DNA from: Syntrophaceae bacterium
Lineage (GTDB): Bacteria > Desulfobacterota > Syntrophia > Syntrophales > UBA2185
Direction of reading: 5' to 3'
DNA length: 10,259 bases
Assembly: GCA_003508565.1 (NCBI GenBank)
Contig: DNUI01000290.1
Coordinates: 1 to 10,259 of the forward strand
This document shows, piece after piece, positions 1-5,566 of this stretch. Each line of letters opens with the position of its first letter. Position 1 is the stretch's first letter. Below the pieces are notes generated by a model. It was not told the DNA's origin and ran no database searches. It saw only the letters and a list, made by a program, of their open reading frames with translations. The translations under genes and the position numbers were made by a program.

Positions 1-66
1 TTTAATGCCACGGATTCAGGTTATTTATTATTAAAAATAAATAAATCAAAGAATTTTTGTAAACTA

Positions 67-88
67 CCCTGCGGCAGAGACCGCAGGG
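67..88. repeat. Right-end subterminal hairpin of the IS200-type element
   Basis: CCCTGCGG (67-74) pairs perfectly with CCGCAGGG (81-88) around the loop CAGAGA. It begins only a few bases beyond the transposase stop codon. The central 18 nt are repeated exactly at the other end of the element. In this family such hairpins are the binding sites of the TnpA dimer. It might also act as a transcription terminator for the transposase, but no T-run follows on the minus strand. Confidence 0.7.
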
Positions 89-90
89 CG

Positions 91-540
91 TTAAATCTCG
101 AATAACTTTAATTGCTCAATATCTTTTTCTCTTCCTTGATTTTGGATATACTTCTCTATCACTGCCTTGTTCCCTTTTCCGCTAATTGTTGAAATGTAGT
201 ATCCATCTGTCCAAAACTCGCCACCCCATAATTCTGCCTTAACTTCGGGTATTTCTCTGAATACCGCCTTTGCTGAAATACTTTTTAATAACCTTATTAC
301 CTGACCACCGCTATACTTCGGCAAAAACCTCACAAGCATATGAATATGATTCTGATCAAAACCAACATGGCTTACTTCTATTGCATATCTCTCTTTGATC
401 CCTCTTATACTCTCGATAATCACTCCCTCAAACTTTTTACTGAGCAAAGATTTCCTATACTTCACCCTGATCTGAATGTGATAGTAACATTCTGAAACAT
501 TGTGATACCAATGCCATATGTCGGTATTGATATTAACCAT
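91..540 (-). CDS. tnpA: IS200/IS605-family Y1 (HUH) transposase TnpA
   Basis: This 149-residue protein has the size and layout of IS200-type TnpA, which cuts and joins single-stranded DNA at the element ends through a covalent 5'-phosphotyrosine. The HUH metal-binding motif is His65-Ile-His67, within QNHIHMLV. The likely catalytic tyrosine is Tyr131 in the YIQNQ segment, with Gln135 completing the usual Y-x3-Q helix. The WGGEFWTDGYY segment near residues 105-115 is also typical of the family. The frame is intact, so the enzyme may be active. The ATG at 540 has no clear Shine-Dalgarno, and a TATAAT sequence lies at 547-552 on the same strand, so the transcript would be nearly leaderless if that box is used. 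Confidence 0.92.
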   Translation of the reverse strand: MVNINTDIWHWYHNVSECYYHIQIRVKYRKSLLSKKFEGVIIESIRGIKERYAIEVSHVGFDQNHIHMLVRFLPKYSGGQVIRLLKSISAKAVFREIPEVKAELWGGEFWTDGYYISTISGKGNKAVIEKYIQNQGREKDIEQLKLFEI

Positions 541-546
541 GACTCT

Positions 547-552
547 ATTATA
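547..552 (-). promoter_or_regulatory. Possible -10 box (TATAAT) of the transposase gene
   Basis: On the minus strand a perfect TATAAT ends only six bases before the tnpA ATG. If it is a real -10, transcription would begin at or beside the start codon, giving a leaderless or near-leaderless message. Weak or unusual translation initiation is common in IS200-type elements. No convincing -35 was found, so this is tentative. Confidence 0.35.
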
Positions 553-573
553 TCACACCCGCTGTCGCGTGTG

Positions 574-592
574 TGTAGGGGTTCCCCCTACA
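574..592. repeat. Left-end outer hairpin of the IS200-type element
   Basis: TGTAGGGG (574-581) and CCCCTACA (585-592) form a perfect 8-bp stem with a 3-nt loop, TTC. An alternative fold is possible because AGGGGTT (577-583) can also pair with AACCCCT (592-598), so two mutually exclusive structures compete. It lies between the transposase start and the second left-end hairpin at 609-628. Confidence 0.6.
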
Positions 593-608
593 ACCCCTCA
601 AGCGGTAG

Positions 609-628
609 ACTGCGGCAGAGACCGCAGT
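609..628. repeat. Left-end inner hairpin, matching the right-end hairpin
   Basis: ACTGCGG (609-615) and CCGCAGT (622-628) pair around the loop CAGAGA. The 18-nt core at 610-627 is identical to 69-86 at the opposite end. ACR3 coding similarity resumes within a few bases, so this hairpin marks the junction between the element and the host gene. Confidence 0.65.
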
Positions 629-630
629 GT

Positions 631-1107
631 GAAATTATTATCTATCTGGGAATTCCCTGCATTGCCGGTGCGCTGACCAGACTAATCGGCGTAAATCTCA
701 TGGGGAAAGAGAAGTATCATTCCCGATTTGTGCCGCTGATTTCGCCGCTCACACTCATCGCGCTGCTTTTCACCATCGTTGTGATGTTCAGCCTGAAGGG
801 CAATTTGATCATTACACTGCCGTTGGATGTCGTGAGAATTGCTATTCCTCTGCTCATCTATTTTGTGGTTATGTTTTTAGTATCGTTCTACCTGGGTAAA
901 AAAATGGGCGCGGATTACTCTAAAACAACAACACTGGCTTTCACTGCAGCGAGCAACAATTTTGAGCTGGCGATTGCCGTGGCCATTGCCGTCTTCGGCA
1001 TTAATTCCGGTGTCGCCTTTGCGGCCGTCATCGGCCCGCTGGTGGAAGTGCCGGTGATGATCGGCCTGGTCAATGTGGCTTTAAAATTTAAGCAGAAATT
1101 TTTCTAA
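631..1107 (+). pseudogene. ACR3-family arsenite efflux transporter, 5'-truncated remnant
   Basis: About 158 C-terminal residues of an ACR3 (arsenical-resistance, BART superfamily) permease are readable; a full protein is roughly 350 residues with ten membrane helices. The remnant starts at the YLGIP helix and keeps the IAGALTRL segment, three to four further hydrophobic helices, and the diagnostic SNNFELA motif (Glu codon 964-966), followed by VFGINSGVAFAAVIGPLVE. The N-terminal half, where the cysteine essential for arsenite transport normally lies, is absent. Sequence left of the insertion element (1-60) does not encode it in any frame. A frame stays open upstream through the element's left end to an ATG at 502, so a hybrid product is conceivable but should not transport. 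The gene lies 39 bases ahead of the VKOR-DsbA gene, as in an operon. Confidence 0.85.
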
Positions 1108-1146
1108 AGATAAGATATAGAAAAACGCACGAGGAAATCATCAGCA

Positions 1147-2187
1147 ATGACCATAAAATATTTTATAAAAAAATATCGAAACGCCATGACCATCATGTTA
1201 GCTCTGATAGGCATCGGTCTTATGGCGTATTACGACTATTGCGATACCGCATGCAGTTATCTGAAAGGCGATATTTTCGGAATTGACCTCAAATGGGTCG
1301 GCATCGCTTATATGGCGGCAATCATTGTCTTTGCCGCTTTTAAACAGACATCTCTTGTGCGGGCATTGCTGGCGGCGGGGCTGGGCGTGGAAGTCCACCT
1401 TTATGCTTTTCAGGTGCAAAATGACGTTTATTGTCCTTTTTGTCTTGCTTTTTCCGTAATGTTGATTTTATCCTTTATAATTAATTACGAAGTCCCTTCC
1501 GCCTGGCGTGAAAAACACAGCCGGATGTGGATATATTTTTTAGGGGAGGTAAGTTTTCCGATGTTGAAATTGAATAAGCTGCCGTTGTTGATCTTCAGTT
1601 TATTGGGATATTTATTTGTTTTATTTACTTTCTCCGGTTCCGTTACGCCGGCCTATGGATTTGATTCGACTGGTTCAATTCCATCTCTTGGCAAAGGACC
1701 TTACGAAGTTGTTATCTTTGCCGACTATTTCTGTCCACCTTGCAAACGTATTGATATAAAAGCAGAACCTCTATTGAAGGAATTGTTGGCGACAAACAAG
1801 GTAAAAATAACGTTTATTGATGTTCCCTTTCATAGCGCAACGCCTATTTACGCCAAATATTACCTTTACGCGGCAAATGCCAGTCCTGACGTGAACTCTA
1901 TCCTTCATATACGTAAGATGCTTTTTGAAGCGGCGCAGGTCAAGCACATCCAGAAAGAAAACGCTCTTGTTGATTTTTTGAAAGAACAAAAAATATGGTG
2001 GAAAAAAATGGATGAAAAACAAATCTTCCCATTGCTCAGCGCTAAGATTAAAGAAAATAACATTAAGTCAACGCCCACCTGTTTCATCAAATATTCAGTT
2101 GCAGATATCAAGAAATTTGTTGGCGATGAAGAAATATGGGATGGGTTGACTGCATTGAAAAAGCATTTATCGTCAGGAAAGAAGTAA
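1147..2187 (+). CDS. Vitamin K epoxide reductase (VKOR) domain fused to a DsbA-like thioredoxin
   Basis: This 346-residue inner-membrane protein is predicted to make disulfides outside the cytoplasm, passing electrons from a thioredoxin-fold partner to quinone. Residues about 14-115 form the four-helix VKOR domain, with the active-site CPFC at 96-99 and the loop cysteine pair Cys32 and Cys36. A fifth helix follows (about 145-163). The DsbA-like domain has its CPPC redox motif at 196-199 (FADYFCPPCK) and a cis-proline loop TPT at 309-311. All four cysteine sites are intact, so the enzyme looks functional. A GAGGA ribosome-binding site (1131-1135) sits 11 bases before the ATG; a later ATG at codon 14 is possible. 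It follows the ACR3 remnant at operon distance. Such fusions are known near arsenic genes in anaerobic proteobacteria, but a direct arsenic role here is inference. Confidence 0.9.
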   Translation: MTIKYFIKKYRNAMTIMLALIGIGLMAYYDYCDTACSYLKGDIFGIDLKWVGIAYMAAIIVFAAFKQTSLVRALLAAGLGVEVHLYAFQVQNDVYCPFCLAFSVMLILSFIINYEVPSAWREKHSRMWIYFLGEVSFPMLKLNKLPLLIFSLLGYLFVLFTFSGSVTPAYGFDSTGSIPSLGKGPYEVVIFADYFCPPCKRIDIKAEPLLKELLATNKVKITFIDVPFHSATPIYAKYYLYAANASPDVNSILHIRKMLFEAAQVKHIQKENALVDFLKEQKIWWKKMDEKQIFPLLSAKIKENNIKSTPTCFIKYSVADIKKFVGDEEIWDGLTALKKHLSSGKK

Positions 2188-2348
2188 TCTCTGGAGAAGG
2201 GGTAATTTGCTGTAGGCCAATTTCTTTGCTTCTGACCAAAAAATGTACTGCTGTGTCTATGACCTTTTTACATCAAGGCAAATACCTACTTGCGTAAATA
2301 AAATATTAGTCCGGCAAGGAAATGCACAAGCAATCACGGGTATGAACC

Positions 2349-2415
2349 CCAAAGCAAACTTTGGAAACATTCCGCAGCAAACTGCGGGATGTTATATCCC
2401 TGCTTATTAGGGATA
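2349..2415. repeat. Cluster of three consecutive hairpins, two sharing an AGCAAACT core
   Basis: Hairpin one is CCAAAG/CTTTGG at 2349-2364 with loop CAAA. Hairpin two is a 12-bp stem with one G-T wobble, 2366-2377 pairing with 2382-2393, also with loop CAAA. Hairpin three is TATCCC/GGGATA at 2395-2415 with a 9-nt loop. The first two share AGCAAACT across stem and loop (2353-2360 and 2376-2383), so the loop is kept while the stem sequence changes with compensating pairs. There is no T-run, which argues against an intrinsic terminator. It resembles a dispersed palindromic repeat unit or a structured RNA or single-strand-DNA motif. Confidence 0.65.
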
Positions 2416-2542
2416 ATTCGACCGGCAAGCCAAAGTGATCTTTAGGCCATTCAGTATACTATGTTTCTGAAGCTTGGGTCTCATTACAACTTAATAATTC
2501 CGACGCGTGACCCCAAGTGACCTTTAGATTATTCAGGTTATG
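2413..2542. repeat. Imperfect direct repeat of about 50 bp, two copies
   Basis: Copy one (2413-2463) and copy two (2494-2542) both begin ATAATTC and share AAGTGA, CTTTAG and ATTCAG in the same order and spacing, ending near TATG. The period is about 81 bp. The copies are clearly diverged, so this is an old duplication or two copies of a dispersed element. The second copy runs directly into the segment that resembles the IS200-type right end. Confidence 0.5.
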
Positions 2543-2621
2543 CACTTTACTAGATGTTGAAATTAAAAAAAATTAGTGAATTACCCCGCCCACAGGGCGG
2601 GGCATTCTGCGGGAGGGGTTC
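2531..2621. mobile_element. Possible IS200-type end remnant or MITE-like relic
   Basis: ATTCAGGTTAT at 2531-2541 is identical to 14-24. In both places exactly 53 bases separate the start of that word from the start of a GC-rich hairpin preceded by TA (67 in one case, 2584 in the other). The intervening DNA is AT-rich in both copies. Here the hairpin is CCCCGCCC-ACA-GGGCGGGG (2584-2602). Shortly after it, AGGGGTTC (2614-2621) matches the left-end sequence at 577-584. No transposase lies between, so an internally deleted derivative is plausible. Short matches in AT-rich DNA limit confidence. Confidence 0.35.
2584..2602. terminator. Perfect 8-bp GC hairpin, possible bidirectional stem-loop
   Basis: CCCCGCCC and GGGCGGGG pair around a 3-nt loop, ACA. 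Downstream on the plus strand there is no T-run, only GCATTCTGCGGG. On the minus strand the bases after the stem are TAATTCAC, also without a strong T-run. It could slow transcription or insulate marR from upstream reading, but the match to the IS200-type right-end layout makes a mobile-element origin equally likely. Confidence 0.35.
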
Positions 2622-2637
2622 ATAAATAGAAAAAATA

Positions 2638-2665
2638 TTGACTATAAAATAAAAGTATGTATTAA
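2638..2665 (+). promoter_or_regulatory. Candidate marR promoter
   Basis: TTGACT (2638-2643) matches the -35 consensus at five of six bases. TATTAA (2660-2665), 16 bases later, can serve as the -10; the surrounding TATTAATA is itself a palindrome. The word GACTATAAA occurs at 2640-2648, overlapping the -35, and again at 2673-2681, exactly 33 bp (about three helical turns) later, which could reflect regulator binding. Start-site evidence is lacking. Confidence 0.45.
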
Positions 2666-2702
2666 TATATTAGACTATAAATTATTTAGGTAATCAATAT
2701 AA

Positions 2703-3140
2703 ATGAAACTGAACAAATCACTAGATAAGTATTATATTTTAGTGCATGAAATATATTCGAATTTAATGCTCTATGAGATTGAACATCTCAAGAAAGGCCT
2801 CATGAAGGAGGTAACGTTTCATGAGATTCATACTATCGAAATAATTGGCAATCAGAGAGAAATTACAATGCAGGAGTTGGCGTCGAAAGCCAGCGTTAAA
2901 CAGAGCACCATGACCGCCATGGTGGACAAACTGATAAAGAAAGGCTTCGTTAAAAGATATCGGAGTGAAGATGATAGACGTATCGTTCTTGTGCAACTAT
3001 CGAAGCATGGAGAAATGGCATGTGCCGAGCATAAAAAAGTACATCAAAATATAACAAATCTTTGGCTTAAAATTCTGAGTGAAAAGGAAAGAAGTGATCT
3101 TATGAAAATAATGGAAAAGATTGCGTTAAATATGAAATAG
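2703..3140 (+). CDS. MarR-family winged-helix transcriptional regulator
   Basis: This 145-residue protein has the MarR length and layout: helical N-terminus (1-35), winged helix-turn-helix with ITMQELASKASV (54-65), recognition helix around 66-79 (KQSTMTAMVDKLIKKG), the wing carrying the signature DDRR at 90-93 followed by IVLVQLS, then C-terminal dimerisation helices. MarR proteins are dimeric repressors usually released from DNA by phenolic or other small ligands, or by oxidation. The only cysteine seen is in the MACAEHK segment, so thiol sensing is not obvious. The ATG has a weak AGG at 2688-2690, 12 bases upstream, which suggests low expression. It is the first gene of a co-directional run of hydrolase genes that it probably controls. 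Confidence 0.92.
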   Translation: MKLNKSLDKYYILVHEIYSNLMLYEIEHLKKGLMKEVTFHEIHTIEIIGNQREITMQELASKASVKQSTMTAMVDKLIKKGFVKRYRSEDDRRIVLVQLSKHGEMACAEHKKVHQNITNLWLKILSEKERSDLMKIMEKIALNMK

Positions 3141-3154
3141 TATTTTTTTTGGCA

Positions 3155-3172
3155 TATAATTAGATAATCTAA
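3155..3172 (+). promoter_or_regulatory. TATAAT box overlapping a perfect operator-like palindrome
   Basis: TATAAT (3155-3160) is a perfect -10 sequence, and TTAGAT-A-ATCTAA (3160-3172) is a perfect inverted repeat that overlaps its last base and would cover the transcription start. Size and position suit a MarR-family repressor site. A related half-site, TTAGACTA, occurs upstream of marR at 2670-2677. No good -35 is visible (only TGAAAT at 3133-3138), so activation or a weak promoter is possible. The site lies between marR and the TudS-like gene. Confidence 0.5.
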
Positions 3173-3211
3173 CTTATAGATGATATATATATTAGTCGAT
3201 AGGAGCATGCA

Positions 3212-3886
3212 ATGGAATGCAAAGATAAGAGAAGTGGAAGGGTCGTCTTTATAAGCCAATGCTTATTGAATCAGAATCTACGATTTCCCGGTATAGCTGT
3301 AGAAAAGGGGGTATGTCATAATCTGACAAATCTATTTATTAATAATGGAATCGGTATCGAACCGATACCCTGTCTTGAACGTCTCGGGTGGGGCGGTGTT
3401 TCGAGAAATCAATATTTTCGATACCAGCCGCTGATTCTCACGCATTTGCCTCATCCCTTTGAAACACTTGTTCAACTTGGCATGAGAATATGGATATTAA
3501 ACTATGCACGGCTGTGCAAAAAAGAGGCGAACAAAATTGTCAGACATATTCATGATTATATTTCGTCGGGCTATAAAATCATAGGCATTGTCGCCGTCAA
3601 CGACAGTCCGACCGACGGTGTCACAAAAACGATCGATTTAATATCATCCGCGAAAAAATTAAAATCTATGGGAATTGAATCCGATAACCTGTCAAATCCG
3701 AAATATGAGATGATGAAAAAATTGATACCTTCTCTCTGCACCGACGGTAAGGGGATATTCATCACTAAGCTGAAGCAACAACTGGAAAATAAGCACATAC
3801 AAATACAGATCACCGGGTATGATCCCTGGGTGAACCCAATACAAGAAGTTGAAAGGATAGCGAAATCTTTTGGTCTTGAATATTAA
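3212..3886 (+). CDS. TudS/DUF523-related putative desulfidase-like protein with altered cluster site
   Basis: This 224-residue protein resembles the TudS-related group (DUF523-like), whose members use a [4Fe-4S] cluster on three cysteines to remove sulfur from substrates such as thiouracil. The family landmarks are present: VVFISQCLLNQN with Cys17 and Asn20, and IGIEPIPCLERLGWGG with Cys54, corresponding to the second cluster cysteine. At the third site the usual SPSCG motif reads SPTDG (132-136), with Asp135 (codon 3614-3616) in place of cysteine. Other cysteines, at 35 and 102 and in a late SLCTDG segment, might substitute but are not at the family position. The ATG has AGGAG at 3201-3205, six bases upstream. 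It is the first gene after marR. It may be a non-desulfidase offshoot; the family assignment is from motif recognition only. Confidence 0.65.
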   Translation: MECKDKRSGRVVFISQCLLNQNLRFPGIAVEKGVCHNLTNLFINNGIGIEPIPCLERLGWGGVSRNQYFRYQPLILTHLPHPFETLVQLGMRIWILNYARLCKKEANKIVRHIHDYISSGYKIIGIVAVNDSPTDGVTKTIDLISSAKKLKSMGIESDNLSNPKYEMMKKLIPSLCTDGKGIFITKLKQQLENKHIQIQITGYDPWVNPIQEVERIAKSFGLEY

Positions 3887-3900
3887 TTAACACATTAAAC

Positions 3901-3908
3901 AAAGGAGG
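3901..3908 (+). promoter_or_regulatory. Strong ribosome-binding site AAAGGAGG
   Basis: A full AAAGGAGG lies seven bases before the ATG of the membrane protein at 3916. It fixes that start and is the strongest Shine-Dalgarno in the cluster, suggesting that the membrane protein is made in quantity when the operon is on. Confidence 0.75.
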
Positions 3909-3915
3909 CAAAATT

Positions 3916-4581
3916 ATGTCAAGCGTTGCTGATCAGAAACAAAGTATTTTAAAACTGGGAGGGGTTGTATCGATACTGCAATGTGTTCTTTTCGAAGTCA
4001 TTGCATTATCCGCATTGGGTTTGGGTGTTGATAATTTAATCACAAAAGGTTTCGGCAATCTCTATCAGGATAGTCCATGGTTCTTCTTGTTGCTCTGCGG
4101 GGCATTTATACTGATTGCGATTCTGGGCGTGGCAATCACTCCGGCAGAAAGAGAGCTACTAAAAAAAGCCAACAACGGCCTTGCTACATTAGGCAGCAAT
4201 CTGGCCTATTTCGGTCATATGGGAACAATAGCTTTTTTCTCCTGGTGGATTATTCATGTAACCACGAATCAAAATCAGGTAAGTGCAGGTGTGGCGGACA
4301 TTCTCTTCTCTCTCAAGTGGGGAGTAATGTTTGAGCTTTTATTTGTAGGATTATGGGTATGGATATTTGCATATGCTGTTTTCAGATATGGCATTCTTTC
4401 CAAGAGCTTCGGATTTGTGAGCATTGCGAAGGCGCTCAGTTTCTGGTTTTTATTCATTGCGATTATAATGAACGAAAAAATCATGTTATTGTGCGGTGTA
4501 ACACTCGTTGCAGTAATCTTCGGGCCATGGTGGCATGCCTGGATTGCGGTCAAATATCTATTACGTCATGACAAAGAATGA
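3916..4581 (+). CDS. Six-helix membrane protein of unknown function
   Basis: I do not recognise this 221-residue protein with confidence. Hydrophobic stretches suggest six membrane helices at roughly 15-37, 54-76, 92-112, 131-156, 166-185 and 188-210. There is no signal peptide and no large soluble domain. A loop after helix two carries charged residues (PAERELLKKANN). Aromatic clusters include FFSWWIIH and GPWWHAW; the latter, with its histidine, lies in the last helix. It lacks obvious transporter signatures or cofactor motifs. It begins 29 bases after the TudS-like gene and precedes the alpha/beta hydrolase, so it probably belongs to the same transcript. Possible roles are a small permease, a membrane anchor or a DUF4386-like protein; none is shown by the sequence. 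Confidence 0.85.
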   Translation: MSSVADQKQSILKLGGVVSILQCVLFEVIALSALGLGVDNLITKGFGNLYQDSPWFFLLLCGAFILIAILGVAITPAERELLKKANNGLATLGSNLAYFGHMGTIAFFSWWIIHVTTNQNQVSAGVADILFSLKWGVMFELLFVGLWVWIFAYAVFRYGILSKSFGFVSIAKALSFWFLFIAIIMNEKIMLLCGVTLVAVIFGPWWHAWIAVKYLLRHDKE

Positions 4582-4645
4582 AGCGGATTAATGTCGAGCT
4601 TTATGGAGAATTTTGCCAAAAATCTGGAATAAGCGAGGTGTGGCC

Positions 4646-5494
4646 ATGACTGAAAATAATTATGTCCGAAAATTGATATCGTCAAATAATCGCATGATCA
4701 ATCTGAATATATATGAAAGGGAAAAGTCTGAGCCGGTAATCGTATTTGTTCCCGGAATGGGGTGTCATTCGGGCTTGTATGATCCGTTTCTTTCCCAGTT
4801 GTCTGCGCAGGGGTTTACGGTCATCGGTATAGACTTGACCGGCCATGGCCTCAGTGAGGGAAAAAGGGGGAGATTTTACTTTGAGGATATTATTCACAAT
4901 ATATCGGATGCGGCAAGCTTTGCCCTGGAGAATTATAATCAGAATATCGGATTACTAGGTTCGAGTTTCGGCGGTATCTGCTCGCTATATGCGTCGATTT
5001 TTGAGAGACGATTTAAAGCGGTCTTGTGTCATAATGCTATAGACTTCAGGGACTTTTACCGTTTTTCACGTTTCCCTGCGCTGTTTTATATCATAACATA
5101 TTATTTTCTGTTCACGATGAAATTATTCTCCGGCATTCCTATCCCCCTTACCCTTGCCCTTGACTGGAGCAGGGTCTTCAACGACATGCGCTTATTTAAG
5201 CTGCTAAAAAAGGACGCGCACATGACATGGAGCTATACTGCAGGATCATTCTATTCCATGATCAATACGAATTGTAACGGCGGATTTATGAGCATAGACC
5301 GGCCGGTAAAAATTGTCGTGGGTGAGAACGATAGATTGATTCCACCTGATTATGTGAAGACTATCTTTGAACGGCTTGACCCTTCATACCGGCAGTTTGA
5401 GATTATTCCCGGCGGAGGGCACATGCTTCCGCTTGAATATCCATCACTGTTTACCCCTGTTGTCGTAGCGTGGTTCAGAAAATTTTTGCTGTAA
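4646..5494 (+). CDS. Alpha/beta-hydrolase fold protein (serine hydrolase, lysophospholipase-like)
   Basis: The 282-residue protein shows a complete alpha/beta-hydrolase set: an oxyanion-loop segment FVPGMG, the GHG turn at 66-68, the nucleophile elbow GSSFGG with Ser107, an acid in VVGENDRLIP (Asp229) and the catalytic histidine in PGGGHMLP (His259). Between the elbow and the acid lies an unusually hydrophobic cap (about 143-173, including YIITYYFLF), suggesting a lipophilic substrate or contact with the membrane. It is likely an esterase, lipase or C-C bond hydrolase; the substrate cannot be read. The ATG at 4646 has GAGG at 4635-4638, seven bases upstream. A TTG at 4613 in the same frame would add 11 residues that do not look conserved. 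It sits 64 bases after the membrane-protein gene. Confidence 0.9.
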   Translation: MTENNYVRKLISSNNRMINLNIYEREKSEPVIVFVPGMGCHSGLYDPFLSQLSAQGFTVIGIDLTGHGLSEGKRGRFYFEDIIHNISDAASFALENYNQNIGLLGSSFGGICSLYASIFERRFKAVLCHNAIDFRDFYRFSRFPALFYIITYYFLFTMKLFSGIPIPLTLALDWSRVFNDMRLFKLLKKDAHMTWSYTAGSFYSMINTNCNGGFMSIDRPVKIVVGENDRLIPPDYVKTIFERLDPSYRQFEIIPGGGHMLPLEYPSLFTPVVVAWFRKFLL

Positions 5495-5566
5495 ATAATT
5501 CATATTTCAGATAGTCGCCATCTTAAATGGATTGTTTGAAAAAAAACTAAAAAATGGAGGTTAATA

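Larger units (their letters stand above)
61..630 (-). mobile_element. IS200-type (IS200/IS605 family) insertion element, no tnpB
   Basis: A single Y1 transposase gene is bracketed by GC-rich hairpins, the usual layout of IS200-type elements, which move as single strands and have subterminal palindromes instead of terminal inverted repeats. The right end (low coordinates, 3' of the transposase) has an 8-bp hairpin at 67-88. The left end has two hairpins, at 574-592 and 609-628. The 18-nt core CTGCGGCAGAGACCGCAG is identical at 69-86 and 610-627. No tnpB or omega-RNA region is seen. Exact boundaries are inferred: the right end may extend to about position 14, because similarity to another locus (2531-2602) starts there. 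The left end abuts the ACR3 remnant at about 628-631. Confidence 0.75.
2188..2702. other. 515-base structured intergenic region, no gene seen
   Basis: No reading frame here has a credible start, ribosome-binding site and coding character. From left to right the gap holds about 120 bases of unremarkable AT-rich sequence after the VKOR-DsbA stop codon, an 8-bp direct repeat CCGGCAAG (2311-2318 and 2422-2429), three consecutive hairpins (2349-2415), an imperfect direct repeat of about 50 bp (2413-2463 and 2494-2542), a GC-rich hairpin (2584-2602), and the marR promoter region. No classical terminator with a T-run follows the VKOR-DsbA gene. Confidence 0.7.

Noticed and set aside
1..60. Possible C-terminal coding or ACR3 5' half left of the insertion element
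   Set aside because: The segment is low-complexity, AT-rich, and in the frames read gives no transporter-like helix. Nothing can be assigned.
502..630. Plus-strand open frame running from an ATG at 502 into the ACR3 remnant
   Set aside because: This part is antisense to the transposase start and crosses the element's left-end hairpins. Its amino acids have no ACR3 character before about 631, so it is a chance extension, although a hybrid product cannot be excluded.
2217..2276. Inverted repeat ATGTA/TACAT around 2243-2274
   Set aside because: The arms are only five bases with a long loop, as expected by chance in AT-rich sequence.
2195..2420. CRISPR-like array in the gap after the VKOR-DsbA gene
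   Set aside because: The repeated words are short, only two copies occur, and the spacing and sequence do not form regular repeat-spacer units.
3141..3150. T-run after marR as an intrinsic terminator
   Set aside because: Eight Ts are present, but no stem-loop precedes them at the end of marR. The region is better read as AT-rich promoter DNA.
4613..4645. Earlier TTG start for the alpha/beta hydrolase
   Set aside because: The possible GGAG at 4605-4608 is only four bases away, whereas the ATG at 4646 has GAGG at seven bases. The extra 11 residues are basic and look unlike the family's N-terminus.
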